Below the pieces are notes generated by a model. That model ran no database searches, was not told where the DNA came from, and saw only the letters and a program-made list of their open reading frames with translations. Made by a program: the position numbers and the translations under genes. Below are positions 30,663 through 37,844 of a stretch of DNA of 39,836 bases, piece by piece. Positions within the stretch are counted from its first letter, which is position 1; each line of letters starts with the position of its first letter. Source of the stretch: DATEOR01 sp046734455 (GTDB taxonomy: Bacteria; Actinomycetota; Thermoleophilia; Gaiellales; Gaiellaceae); contig JBKPRJ010000103.1 of the NCBI GenBank assembly GCA_046734455.1, positions 1 through 39,836 of the forward strand, given 5' to 3'.

Positions 30663-31589
30663 GTGAAGGAGAACGAAATTCCCAGGGGTCTCCTCACCAC
30701 CGCCGTCGTCCTCGTCGCTCTGGTCGCTGCTCCTGCTGCCGAGGCCCTCCTCGACCAGCTCGGAGTCAAGAAGAGCCGCCTCTACGAACAGCAGCCCGCG
30801 GCCGCCACGGACGGCAGCACCGAGTACTTCGCGTGGTCCCAGAACTCCCGGCAACGAGACCACTTCGACGCCGTGCTGACTCGGACAGGCGATCCGCAGG
30901 TGAAGCTGAACCGGAAGGGCCTGGGCTACGTCGGCGGCATCGATCCGCCGACGATCGCCTACCAGCAGGTCGTGAAGGGCAATTCGGATTTGAAGCTCTA
31001 CGACGCCGACACGAAGTTGCGCAGCGATCCCCCTGCCGGCGTCAACACGGCCGACTACGAATGGGAGCCGAGCATCTCGGGCGACTGGCTTCTCTTCGCG
31101 CGCCAGACGAGCAGCAGACAGTTCGTCATCCTGCGCAGCCTCACCACCTCCGCGAAGGTCGTGCTCGACCAGGGCCGCAGGCTTCACCACCCAGGCCAGG
31201 TGAACGGCGACTTCGCCGTGTGGACCAGCTGCACGAAGACGACCTGCAACGTCGTGCGCCGGGAGATCACCCCGGGAACGAACATCGTTCTCCCGAAGCC
31301 GTTCACGAAGTACCACTACGGCGCGGCGGTCACGTCGACCGGGATCGTCTACGCGGCGCGCAGCGGGGCGAAATGCGGGACGAACGTAAAGATCGTGCGC
31401 TATTTCGGGGCGACCGATCCAGCCGGAGGGACGGTCGTCGCAGACCTCGGGCCGAACGGACGCGACCTCTGGAGCGCATACGCGCGAGACAACGCGGACG
31501 GAAGCGTCGACGTCTACTACGACCGCTATCTCTGCGCCAAGGCGACGTCGGACATCTACCGCGTGCACGACCCGTACCCCGGCCCCTAA
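30663..31589 (+). CDS. Secreted TolB-like beta-propeller protein, unknown function
   Basis: 308 residues from GTG 30663. The start VKENEIPRGLLTTAVVLVAL... is a classic Sec signal peptide ending near VAAPAAEA. The rest shows repeated short blocks such as STEYFAWSQNSRQRDHFDAV, GDWLLFARQTSSRQFVILRS, GDFAVWTSCTKTTCNVVRRE and TGIVYAARSGAKC, a pattern typical of six-bladed propeller proteins related to TolB. It lies on the plus strand inside the otherwise minus-strand housekeeping cluster. TATCTT 14 bases before the chosen GTG suggests a short leader; GTG 30636 would lie upstream of that promoter and is rejected. Its 3' end overlaps yraN by four bases. Confidence 0.72.
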   Translation: MKENEIPRGLLTTAVVLVALVAAPAAEALLDQLGVKKSRLYEQQPAAATDGSTEYFAWSQNSRQRDHFDAVLTRTGDPQVKLNRKGLGYVGGIDPPTIAYQQVVKGNSDLKLYDADTKLRSDPPAGVNTADYEWEPSISGDWLLFARQTSSRQFVILRSLTTSAKVVLDQGRRLHHPGQVNGDFAVWTSCTKTTCNVVRREITPGTNIVLPKPFTKYHYGAAVTSTGIVYAARSGAKCGTNVKIVRYFGATDPAGGTVVADLGPNGRDLWSAYARDNADGSVDVYYDRYLCAKATSDIYRVHDPYPGP

Positions 31590-31936
31590 CCCAACGGGAC
31601 GCGCTCGAGCCGCCGTCCGCGGACGCCGACGACCTCGAACGCGATCTCGAGCTCCAGGAGCTCGGGGTTCCGCGCGAGCCAGATCTCGGCCGCGCGCCGA
31701 AGCCGCCGCTCCTTCTCCGGCCCGACAGCCTCGCTGGGATCGCCGTAGCCGGGCCCGCTGCGCGCCTTCACCTCGCAGAAGACTAGCCGCCGACCGCGGC
31801 GCAACACGATGTCGAGCTCGTTTCGGCCCGTGCGCGCGTTCGCTTCGAGCACGCGGTAACCCCGCAGGCGGTAGTAGCGGCGGACTTGCCGCTCTGCTCT
31901 ACGCCCGAGCGCCCGCGCCGACAGGTTGCTCGGCAT
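31586..31936 (-). CDS. yraN: YraN (UPF0102) family putative nuclease-fold protein
   Basis: 116 residues from ATG 31936. ALGRRAERQVRRYYRLRGYR begins the family; the PD-(D/E)xK-like motif is GRNELDIVLRR...LVFCEVKARSG (about 37-61), with the E-x-K. Function is unknown; the fold is that of Holliday-junction resolvases. It overlaps the 3' end of rnhB by 38 bases, the common rnhB-yraN order. No start nearer the rnhB stop exists in this frame. Confidence 0.88.
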   Translation of the reverse strand: MPSNLSARALGRRAERQVRRYYRLRGYRVLEANARTGRNELDIVLRRGRRLVFCEVKARSGPGYGDPSEAVGPEKERRLRRAAEIWLARNPELLELEIAFEVVGVRGRRLERVPLG

Positions 31937-32555
31937 AGCAGCGCGCTTCAAAGGAAAGCCGGTGGATCTCGCTCGGGCCGCGCTCGCGGACGACTGCGGA
32001 GTGAGCGGGCGTGATGTATCCGACATGAGATGCGAACCCGTAGGCGGGATAGAGCGCGTCCATGCGATGCATCGCCCGGTCGCGGACGACCTTCGCCACG
32101 ATCGACGCAGCCGCGATCGCAGCGCTCTTGGTGTCGCCGTCCACGACGGCCGTGTGCGCCGGGGCGAGCGGCCCGAGCCTGAAGCCGTCCACGAGGCAGA
32201 CCTCGGCGGGCGGTGAGAGGTCGGCGAGCGTCTCGCGCAGGCCACGGAGATTCGACCGATGGAGGCCGTCGGAGTCGATCACCGACGGCGGGATGATGCG
32301 CACGGCGATCCGTGACGCGCACCCCGTCACCCCGCGGAAGAGCCGGGCGCGCTCGTCCGGGCTGAGCTGCTTCGAGTCGTTCAGGATCGACAGCGGACGC
32401 ACCCTGTGCTCGCGCAGGAGGTCGTAGTCGAAGAGAACGGCCGCCGTTACGAGCGGGCCCGCAAGGCTTCCGCGACCAGCTTCGTCGGCTCCCGCGACGA
32501 AGCGCGCTCCGAGCCGGCGATCGAAATTGAGGAGCTTCCGGCCCGTCTTGCGCAC
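31899..32555 (-). CDS. rnhB: Ribonuclease HII
   Basis: 218 residues. Catalytic acidic residues are in place: Asp24-Glu25 (VAGADEAGRG), Asp123 (CLVDGF) and Asp159 (VRDRAM); AAIAAASIVAKVVRDR is the signature helix, and the family-typical C-terminal region HVGYITPAHSAVV follows. It removes RNA and single ribonucleotides from DNA in the cytosol. GTG start; TATCCT lies seven bases upstream, a leaderless-type promoter. Downstream lies yraN on the same strand. Confidence 0.93.
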   Translation of the reverse strand: MRKTGRKLLNFDRRLGARFVAGADEAGRGSLAGPLVTAAVLFDYDLLREHRVRPLSILNDSKQLSPDERARLFRGVTGCASRIAVRIIPPSVIDSDGLHRSNLRGLRETLADLSPPAEVCLVDGFRLGPLAPAHTAVVDGDTKSAAIAAASIVAKVVRDRAMHRMDALYPAYGFASHVGYITPAHSAVVRERGPSEIHRLSFEARCYAEQPVGAGARA

Positions 32556-32562
32556 GTGCCCG

Positions 32563-32568
32563 AGGATA
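32563..32568 (-). promoter_or_regulatory. -10 hexamer TATCCT before rnhB, leaderless-type
   Basis: On the minus strand TATCCT, seven bases, then GTG 32555. Same hexamer and distance as before the MFS gene at 9826. Confidence 0.45.
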
Positions 32569-32705
32569 GATCACAGCGTGGACACTTAGGCGGCAACGTC
32601 GCTCCTACGACACGAAGTTGCGCGGATTTTCCGCAATGTCTTCGCCGGCGCGTGCGATGAGTGCCGCCGACAAGAACTGATCGTGCGGATCGGTCTGGAT
32701 TTTCC

Positions 32706-32735
32706 TCGCGAACGGCCGCTTGCGGCCGGTCGCGA
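32706..32735 (-). terminator. Hairpin terminator after rplS
   Basis: TCGCGA-A-CGGCCGC, two-base loop, GCGGCCG-G-TCGCGA: 13 pairs with one A/G mismatch, four bases beyond the rplS stop. There is no U-run. A second, weaker hairpin (32613-32644, CGAAG/CTTCG outside, TCCGCAA inside with a bulge) lies further on, before rnhB. Together they probably end or attenuate the rplS transcript. Confidence 0.6.
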
Positions 32736-32738
32736 ATG

Positions 32739-33089
32739 CTAGGACCGCTGCTTCTCGCGGACGCGCGCCTTCTTCCCCACTTTGGAGCGAAGGTAGTACA
32801 GCTTCGCGCGGTTCACGTCGCCGATCGCCATGACCTCGATCCTCTCGATCTTCGGCGAGTGCACGGGGAACGTCCGCTCGACGCCGACGCCGAAGGAGTT
32901 CTTCCGCACCGTGAAGGTCTCGCGGACCCCGGCACCTTGGCGCTTGATGACGATGCCTTCGAAGACCTGAACCCGGCGTCGCTGACCCTCGATCACCTGG
33001 AAGTGCACGCGGACGGTGTCCCCGGCCTTGAACTCCGGGATGCCGTCGCGCAGCTGCCTGCGCTCGAGGATGTCGATGGGCGTGCTCAT
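32739..33089 (-). CDS. rplS: 50S ribosomal protein L19
   Basis: 116 residues from ATG 33089. The family pattern is complete: GDTVRVHFQVIEGQRRRVQVF, GIVIKRQGAGVRETFTVRKN, GVGVERTFPVHSPKIERIEV and KLYYLRSKVGKKARVREK. It is part of the large-subunit interface to the small subunit. The frame allows an earlier GTG (33104, MAPFP...), but homologues begin near MSTPIDILER. A hairpin terminator follows the stop. Here it is separated from lepB/trmD by two small plus-strand genes. Confidence 0.95.
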   Translation of the reverse strand: MSTPIDILERRQLRDGIPEFKAGDTVRVHFQVIEGQRRRVQVFEGIVIKRQGAGVRETFTVRKNSFGVGVERTFPVHSPKIERIEVMAIGDVNRAKLYYLRSKVGKKARVREKQRS

Positions 33090-33155
33090 GGGGAAAGGGG
33101 CCACGAGGGCCGACGCACCATGCTAGCGAAAGGAGGTGCCTCTCAGGCGGCGAGG

Positions 33156-33161
33156 TAGGCT
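33156..33161 (+). promoter_or_regulatory. -10 hexamer TAGGCT, leaderless-type
   Basis: TAGGCT, six bases (CGTCCG), then GTG 33168. Confidence 0.5.
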
Positions 33162-33167
33162 CGTCCG

Positions 33168-33440
33168 GTGGACGCACCCTTGATGGAGGAGTTCCGGCAC
33201 CGGCTTGCCGAAGAGGGTTGGCGGGTGTTCAGAGCCAACGAGGGGTATGGGTTCGGATCCTGGTCGATCGAGCTCGAATGGGGCTGGCGCGTGGAGTACC
33301 ACGGGAAGGACGAGCGGCTGGAACTCCATCGGGAAACGAGTCGGGACACCTGGAGAAAGGTGTGGAGCGCCGAACACCGCAGCGACCAGACTCCCGCGGC
33401 GATCCTCGACGCCCTACGAAGGGTGAACCCGGCGAGGTGA
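33168..33440 (+). CDS. Small hypothetical protein
   Basis: 90 residues, rich in Trp, Glu and Arg: FRHRLAEEGWRVFRANEGYG, then GSWSIELEWGWRVEYHGKDE and QTPAAILDALRRVNPAR. It looks like a small alpha-beta domain; no signal peptide or membrane segment. No family recognised. Regular codon use, the leaderless -10 and high aromatic content make it credible. It sits on the plus strand inside the rplS-lepB interval, with a membrane-protein gene 14 bases after it. Confidence 0.65.
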   Translation: MDAPLMEEFRHRLAEEGWRVFRANEGYGFGSWSIELEWGWRVEYHGKDERLELHRETSRDTWRKVWSAEHRSDQTPAAILDALRRVNPAR

Positions 33441-33454
33441 CTCTTCGGAGAAGC

Positions 33455-33697
33455 ATGCGGGGTCGACTCGCGGGGTATCGAGCAGGTGTGGGGCGAACGA
33501 CTGACATCGCTCTCGGTGCGGGTGCGGTCTTGATCGGTCTCGGGATGGTCGTCGCCGCACTGGTCTGGGGGGCGCCGACTGCCTGGGTGACAATCGCCGG
33601 AAGCCTGTTGGGCATTGCCCTCTTGCGCTGGCTCACGAGGTCGTCGCGGCTCAAGCAAAGCCCGAAACGCACCGACGCCGATCTCACCGAAAACTGA
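33455..33697 (+). CDS. Small two-pass membrane protein, unknown function
   Basis: 80 residues from ATG 33455, preceded by CGGAGA. Two hydrophobic segments, IALGAGAVLIGLGMVVAALV and AWVTIAGSLLGIALLRWL, are joined by a short turn; both ends are positively charged, so N- and C-termini are probably cytosolic. No family recognised. It forms a pair with the 90-residue gene upstream and overlaps lepB by 14 bases on the other strand. Confidence 0.6.
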   Translation: MRGRLAGYRAGVGRTTDIALGAGAVLIGLGMVVAALVWGAPTAWVTIAGSLLGIALLRWLTRSSRLKQSPKRTDADLTEN

Positions 33698-34283
33698 TGC
33701 GCTGTGGAGGCCAGTAGACCGCGAACACCGGGCCGATGAGGTCGTCGCGCGGCACCGATCCCCACTCGCGGCTGTCGCACGACTGCGAGCGGTTGTCGCC
33801 CATCATGAAGTAGCTTCCCTGCGGGACTTGCCAGGTGTCGGTGCGCTCGTCGCGCTCGTTCACCGGCACGTAGGGCTCGTCGAGCTTCTCGCCGTTGATG
33901 AAGACCGTGCCGTGCCGCTCTTCGACGGTATCGCCGGGGAGCCCGACGATGCGCTTGACGAAGGTGCCACCCGCGCCGCAGGCTTGGAGAGCCTTCGGGG
34001 GCGTGTTGAAGACGACGATGTCGCCTCGATGCGGGTCGCGGAAGTGGTAGATGAAGCGGTTCGCGAGGACGCGGTCGGAGTAGTTCGCGAGGCACCCCGG
34101 CTGAGGCTGGGCGCAGTGGAGCGTCGGCTCCATCGACGAGGACGGGATCCGGTACGGGTTCACGACCCAGGCCTTGATCGCGAGCACCGCGCCGACGGCG
34201 ACGACGATGGTCACGACCCAGTCGATCACCGTGGGCCACGGGGCCGGCAGGCCGGTCGTGAGGCGGTCGATCGGCCCTCTCAC
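33684..34283 (-). CDS. lepB: Signal peptidase I
   Basis: 199 residues from GTG 34283, which overlaps the trmD stop as GTGA; GTG 34319 would extend it 12 residues and overlap trmD by 40 bases. One N-terminal membrane anchor (VIDWVVTIVVAVGAVLAIKA), then the catalytic serine in IPSSSMEPTL (Ser50) and lysine in TFVKRIVGLPGD (Lys110), and the box E region SYFMMGDNRSQSCDSREWG. It cleaves signal peptides of exported proteins at the outer face of the membrane. Placed after trmD as in many actinobacteria. Confidence 0.92.
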   Translation of the reverse strand: MRGPIDRLTTGLPAPWPTVIDWVVTIVVAVGAVLAIKAWVVNPYRIPSSSMEPTLHCAQPQPGCLANYSDRVLANRFIYHFRDPHRGDIVVFNTPPKALQACGAGGTFVKRIVGLPGDTVEERHGTVFINGEKLDEPYVPVNERDERTDTWQVPQGSYFMMGDNRSQSCDSREWGSVPRDDLIGPVFAVYWPPQRISFR

Positions 34284-34936
34284 GAAAGCGTGCGCTCTCT
34301 GCTTTGCTCCTTGCGCCACGTCTCGATGCGAGCGTGGTCCCCGGAGAGAAGGACGTCGGGCACGGACCAGCCGTTGAACTCCGGCGGCCGCGTGTACTGG
34401 GGGAACTCGAAGCCGCCCTCGAGCTCGGCCGAGAACGTCTCGATGGCGCCGCTCTCCTCCCGGATCGCGCCCGGGAGCCGGCGCGCGACCGCGTCCACGA
34501 GCACCATCGCGGGCAGCTCCCCGCCGGAGAGGACGTACGGGCCGATCGAAACCGTGTCCGTGGCGATGTGCTCGACGATGCGCTCGTCGAAGCCCTCGAA
34601 GCGCGCAGAGAGAAGCGTCAGCTCCTCCTCGCGGGCGAGCTCCTCGACAAGCTCCTGGTCGAGCTGCCGTCCCTGCGGGCTGAGCGCCATGATGCGCCGG
34701 CCGGCGGGATCCCCGTATACGGCAGCCAGCGCGGCGTGCACGACGTCGACGCGGAGCACCATTCCCGCGCCACCGCCATACGGCTCGTCGTCGACCTGAC
34801 CGCCGCCGAGCGGCGTGAAATCGCGGTAGTTCCAGAGGCGCAGATCCAGCTCGGCGCCGAGCACCGTCGCGATGGGCCGCTGCTCCGTCATCCAGGCGAA
34901 GGCATGCGGGAGCGGTGTGAAGACGTCGATCTGCAC
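34280..34936 (-). CDS. trmD: tRNA (guanine-N1)-methyltransferase TrmD
   Basis: 218 residues, slightly shorter than usual (240-255) at the C-terminus. SPOUT trefoil-knot signature: DVFTPLPHAF, YRDFTPLGGGQVDDEPYGGG, GPYVLSGGELPAMVLVDAVARRLPG and FEFPQYTRPPEFNGWSVPDVLLSG. It methylates G37 in tRNAs with SAM to prevent frameshifting. The catalytic Asp of E. coli TrmD (LLDCPHYTRP) is Glu here (FEFPQYTRP), as in many relatives. GTG start with TAACGT six bases upstream; the TAA of that hexamer is the rimM stop codon. Confidence 0.93.
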   Translation of the reverse strand: MQIDVFTPLPHAFAWMTEQRPIATVLGAELDLRLWNYRDFTPLGGGQVDDEPYGGGAGMVLRVDVVHAALAAVYGDPAGRRIMALSPQGRQLDQELVEELAREEELTLLSARFEGFDERIVEHIATDTVSIGPYVLSGGELPAMVLVDAVARRLPGAIREESGAIETFSAELEGGFEFPQYTRPPEFNGWSVPDVLLSGDHARIETWRKEQSRERTLS

Positions 34937-34942
34937 GGAGGA

Positions 34943-34948
34943 ACGTTA
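34943..34948 (-). promoter_or_regulatory. -10 hexamer TAACGT built on the rimM stop codon
   Basis: On the minus strand the TAA stop of rimM begins TAACGT, followed by six bases (TCCTCC) and GTG 34936 of trmD. A second case of a stop codon doubling as the -10 box, as at 15021. Confidence 0.45.
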
Positions 34949-35410
34949 GTCGCGCTCGGCGAAGCCACGCGCCACCAGGATGCGACGGCGCTCGAGGTCG
35001 ACGTCGAGGACGCAGTGCGAGACGAGCGGCAGCGCGAGGCCCGTGTCGAGCTCGAGGACGTCGTTCGCCACTCCGGGGGCCACGTCCTGCACTGCTCCCA
35101 GCAAGCGGCCTCCCTCTTCCTCCACGGCGAGCCCGACGAGCTCGAAGACGTAGTAGCCGCCTTCGTCTGCCGGCGGGAGCTCGTCCCTGGGGACGGCGAG
35201 GACGGTGCCACGCTCGACCGGCCGGTCCAGCCGGACGACCATGCGCCCCCCGGCGCGTTTCGACGAGACCACGGCTGCGGGCTCCTCCCCTGCCAGCAGG
35301 CGCGCTCCAACGGCGAACCGCTCGGGATCGTCACTTGCGTCCTCGACGACGAACGAGCCGTCGAGGCCGTGCGGGCGGCCCACCCGGCCCACCGGGACGA
35401 GCTCTGCCAC
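34946..35410 (-). CDS. rimM: Ribosome maturation factor RimM
   Basis: 154 residues. VGRVGRPHGLDGSFVVED (8-25) is the RimM N-terminal hallmark, and the C-terminal PRC barrel is YYVFELVGLAVEEEGGRLLG ... NDVLELDTG. It binds S19 and helps mature the 30S head. GTG start shares one base with the khpA stop (TAGTG). Order rpsP-khpA-rimM-trmD is standard. Confidence 0.93.
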   Translation of the reverse strand: MAELVPVGRVGRPHGLDGSFVVEDASDDPERFAVGARLLAGEEPAAVVSSKRAGGRMVVRLDRPVERGTVLAVPRDELPPADEGGYYVFELVGLAVEEEGGRLLGAVQDVAPGVANDVLELDTGLALPLVSHCVLDVDLERRRILVARGFAERD

Positions 35411-35643
35411 TACTCGTTGACGATCTCGAGCTGGACGCGCTCGTTCTGGTGCGCGCCGCTCGCACGCACGATCGTGCGCAGCGCGCGGGCGATGCGGCCC
35501 TGGCGCCCGATCACCTTGCCGACGTCCGACTCGGCCACCCGCAGCTCGAGCACGGTCGCGCCGTCGCGCTCCGCGCGCGTGACCGTCACCTCGTCGGGGT
35601 TGTCGACGAGGCTCTTGGCCAGGTAGGTGACCAGGTCTTCCAA
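35410..35643 (-). CDS. khpA: KH-domain RNA-binding protein KhpA
   Basis: 77 residues, single KH domain: VTRAERDGATVLELRVAESD then GKVIGRQGRIARALRTIV with the GxxG loop (GRQG). In Gram-positive bacteria KhpA pairs with KhpB and affects RNA stability and cell elongation. TTG start one base after the rpsP stop, so it is probably translationally coupled. Confidence 0.92.
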   Translation of the reverse strand: MEDLVTYLAKSLVDNPDEVTVTRAERDGATVLELRVAESDVGKVIGRQGRIARALRTIVRASGAHQNERVQLEIVNE

Positions 35644-35644
35644 C

Positions 35645-35887
35645 CTAGGAGATTCCCTGCGCCTTCATCAGCCGCTTGACGGAGTCCGTCGGCTGCGCGC
35701 CCTTCGAGATCCAGTCCTTCACCTTCGCTTCGTCGATCTCGATCGTCGACGGTTGGGTCTGCGGGTTGTAGCGCCCGACGATCTCGATGAACTTGCCGTC
35801 GCGCGGCGAGCGCGAGTCGGCGACGACGACCCGGTAGATCGGGTTCTTCTTCGACCCGACGCGGGCCAGTCTGATCTTTGCTGCCAT
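35645..35887 (-). CDS. rpsP: 30S ribosomal protein S16
   Basis: 80 residues with the complete family sequence: KIRLARVGSKKNPIYRVVVA, DSRSPRDGKFIEIVGRYNPQ and the C-terminal DWISKGAQPTDSVKRLM. ATG with GAAAGGAA upstream. It follows ffh after 10 bases in the usual ffh-rpsP order and is an early 30S assembly protein. Confidence 0.96.
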   Translation of the reverse strand: MAAKIRLARVGSKKNPIYRVVVADSRSPRDGKFIEIVGRYNPQTQPSTIEIDEAKVKDWISKGAQPTDSVKRLMKAQGIS

Positions 35888-35897
35888 TCGTTCCTTT

Positions 35898-37229
35898 CTA
35901 GCGCCTCTGCTGGGCGACTATCGACTGGAGGTTCGGCATCTTGCCGCGCCCCATCTGCTTCATCATCTTCTCCATCTGCTTGCGCATCTGCAGCAGTTGG
36001 TTCACCTGCTGCACGCTCGTGCCGCTGCCCGTGGCGATGCGCGCCCGGCGCGAGCCCTTGATGATCTCCGGGTTGCGCCGCTCCTCGGCGGTCATGGAGA
36101 GCACCATCGCCTCGACGCGCGCGAGCTGTCGTTCGTCCACGTCGACGCCCTGGAGCTGCTTGCCCATCCCGGGAATCATCCCGATGAGGCTCTTCATCGG
36201 CCCCATCTTCCGCATCATCTTGTAGGCCTGCAGGAAGTCTTCGAAGGTGAAGCGGCCCTGCATGAGCCGCTTCTCGAGCGCGGCCTGCTCGTCCTCCTGC
36301 GCCGCCTCTTCCGCCCGCTCGATCAGGGTGAGGACGTCGCCCATCCCGAGAATCCGGGAGGCCATGCGGTCGGGATGGAAGTACTCGAGCTGGTCGAGCT
36401 TCTCGCCGGTCGAGGCAAGCTTCACGGGCTTGTCGGTGACCGCCTTCACGGAGAGCGCCGCACCGCCGCGCGCGTCGCCGTCGAGCTTCGTCAGCACGAT
36501 GCCGTCGAAGTCGATCCGGGCGGCGAAAGCCTCTGCGACCGAGACCGCGTCCTGGCCGGTCATGGAGTCGAGGACGAGGAGAATGTTGTGCGGCTTGAGC
36601 TCCTTGCGGACGGCCGCGAGCTCGTTCATCAGCTCCTCGTCGATGTGCAGGCGGCCGGCGGTGTCCACGATGAGGACGTCGCGGCCCTGCGCACGCGCCT
36701 GGTCGAGCCCCTCCTTCGCGACCTTGACGGCGTCCTTCGTCGAGCGGTCGAGGTAGACCGGGATCTGGATCTGCTTGCCGAGCTGCTCGAGCTGGTCGAT
36801 CGCCGCCGGGCGCTGGAGGTCTGCGGCCACGAGCGCGGGCGCCTTTCCCTCCTTGCGGAGCAGGAGCGCGAGCTTCGCAGCCGCGGTCGTCTTGCCCGAG
36901 CCCTGAAGACCCGCGAGCAGGACGATCGTCGGCGGACGACCTGCGAAGGCGAGCTTCGAGCCGCCCTGACCCATGATCGCGGTCAGCTCGTCGTGGACGA
37001 TCTTCACGACCTGCTGCCCGGGCGTGAGGCTCTTCGTCACCTCGGCGCCGGCGGCGCGCTCCTTCACGCGCGCGACGAAGTCCTTGACGACCTGGAAGTT
37101 GACGTCGGCCTCGAGGAGCGCGAGGCGGATCTCCCGCATCGCCTTGGCGAGGTCATCCTCGGACAGCGTCCCGTGCCCTCGGAGGTCGCCGAGAGTCGCC
37201 TGCAGCTTGTCGGAAAGTGTGTCGAACAT
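35898..37229 (-). CDS. ffh: Signal recognition particle protein Ffh
   Basis: 443 residues from ATG 37229. The N-domain four-helix bundle begins MFDTLSDKLQATLGDL; the G-domain has GLQGSGKTTAAAKLA (about 107-121, P-loop), DLQRPAAIDQL, DTAGRLHIDEE and TKLDGDARGGA; the methionine-rich M-domain (FEDFLQAYKMMRKMGPMKSL, then SGTSVQQVNQLLQMRKQMEK) binds 4.5S RNA and signal sequences. With FtsY (also in this window) it targets membrane proteins. TACACT 11 bases upstream is a likely -10 with a short leader. Divergent from the dodecin gene 71 bases away. Confidence 0.96.
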   Translation of the reverse strand: MFDTLSDKLQATLGDLRGHGTLSEDDLAKAMREIRLALLEADVNFQVVKDFVARVKERAAGAEVTKSLTPGQQVVKIVHDELTAIMGQGGSKLAFAGRPPTIVLLAGLQGSGKTTAAAKLALLLRKEGKAPALVAADLQRPAAIDQLEQLGKQIQIPVYLDRSTKDAVKVAKEGLDQARAQGRDVLIVDTAGRLHIDEELMNELAAVRKELKPHNILLVLDSMTGQDAVSVAEAFAARIDFDGIVLTKLDGDARGGAALSVKAVTDKPVKLASTGEKLDQLEYFHPDRMASRILGMGDVLTLIERAEEAAQEDEQAALEKRLMQGRFTFEDFLQAYKMMRKMGPMKSLIGMIPGMGKQLQGVDVDERQLARVEAMVLSMTAEERRNPEIIKGSRRARIATGSGTSVQQVNQLLQMRKQMEKMMKQMGRGKMPNLQSIVAQQRR

Positions 37230-37300
37230 GCCGGCCGGGAAGTGTAGCCAGTGGCCCATCCAGCACAGGGTTTTCCCGTCCTTATCGGAAGGAGACAGGC

Positions 37301-37507
37301 ATGGCAGAGATCGCAAAGGTCATTCGGGTGATCGGGCAGTCGCCGACGAGCTTCGCCGAGGCGACCAAGGTGGCGGTTCAGGAGGCCGGCAAGACTGTGC
37401 GCGACATCCACGGCGCCCATGTCGTCGAGATGAGCGCCGTCGTCGAGAACGAGGAGATCACGCTCTTCCGCACAACGGTGGATATCGCTTTCGGCGTCGA
37501 ACGCTAG
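37301..37507 (+). CDS. Dodecin family flavin-binding protein
   Basis: 68 residues, the usual dodecin size: MAEIAKVIRVIGQSPTSFAE, then TRVQEAGKTV-like region (VAVQEAGKTVRDIHGAHVVE) and ITLFRTTVDIAFGVER. Dodecins form dodecameric shells that store or buffer flavins or CoA. GGAAGGAG seven bases before the ATG is an excellent ribosome site. It is transcribed away from ffh, and its stop overlaps the convergent gene at 37504 by four bases. Confidence 0.92.
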   Translation: MAEIAKVIRVIGQSPTSFAEATKVAVQEAGKTVRDIHGAHVVEMSAVVENEEITLFRTTVDIAFGVER

Positions 37508-37812
37508 ATCGCGCGCGTCGGGAGGTCGGCGAAGACGACCGCGTACGTCTCGACGCTCGCCTTGATCCCGGTCATCTGCTCCCAGGCGTCGAGATGCTGC
37601 TGCACGGCCTCGCCGCTCGCCGCCTCGGTCTCGGCGTCCGTCCAGAGCGTGACGCTGACCGTGCACATGCGCTCGTCGTCGTGGAGGAGGTAGGCGCCGC
37701 AGAAGCCGTCCGTCTGCATGGCGACGGGGAGATAGTCCTCGGTGAACCAGTTGCGCCCGATCTCCCAGTTGTCCGGAGAGACGTCCTCGTAGCGCACGAG
37801 CCTCGCGTGCAT
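37504..37812 (-). CDS. Dimeric alpha-beta barrel (ABM-like) protein, hypothetical
   Basis: 102 residues from ATG 37812: MHARLVRYEDVSPDNWEIGR, then YLPVAMQTDGFCGAYLLHDD, MCTVSVTLWTDAETEAASGE and a C-terminal strand VETYAVVFADLP. This beta-alpha-beta-beta-alpha-beta arrangement fits the ferredoxin-like fold of small monooxygenase/antibiotic-biosynthesis-type dimers. No active-site residue can be named. TACCCT six bases upstream suggests a leaderless mRNA. The SDR gene ends 33 bases upstream on the same strand. Confidence 0.75.
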   Translation of the reverse strand: MHARLVRYEDVSPDNWEIGRNWFTEDYLPVAMQTDGFCGAYLLHDDERMCTVSVTLWTDAETEAASGEAVQQHLDAWEQMTGIKASVETYAVVFADLPTRAI

Positions 37813-37818
37813 GGCGAG

Positions 37819-37824
37819 AGGGTA
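37819..37824 (-). promoter_or_regulatory. -10 hexamer TACCCT, leaderless-type
   Basis: On the minus strand TACCCT, six bases (CTCGCC), then ATG 37812. Confidence 0.5.
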
Positions 37825-37844
37825 TGCGCGCGGGGCCGGTGAGT

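Noticed and set aside
34280..34936. TrmD inactivated by Asp-to-Glu change in the catalytic loop
   Set aside because: Glu in the LL(D/E)xPxYTRP motif occurs in many TrmD proteins, and the rest of the family signature is intact.
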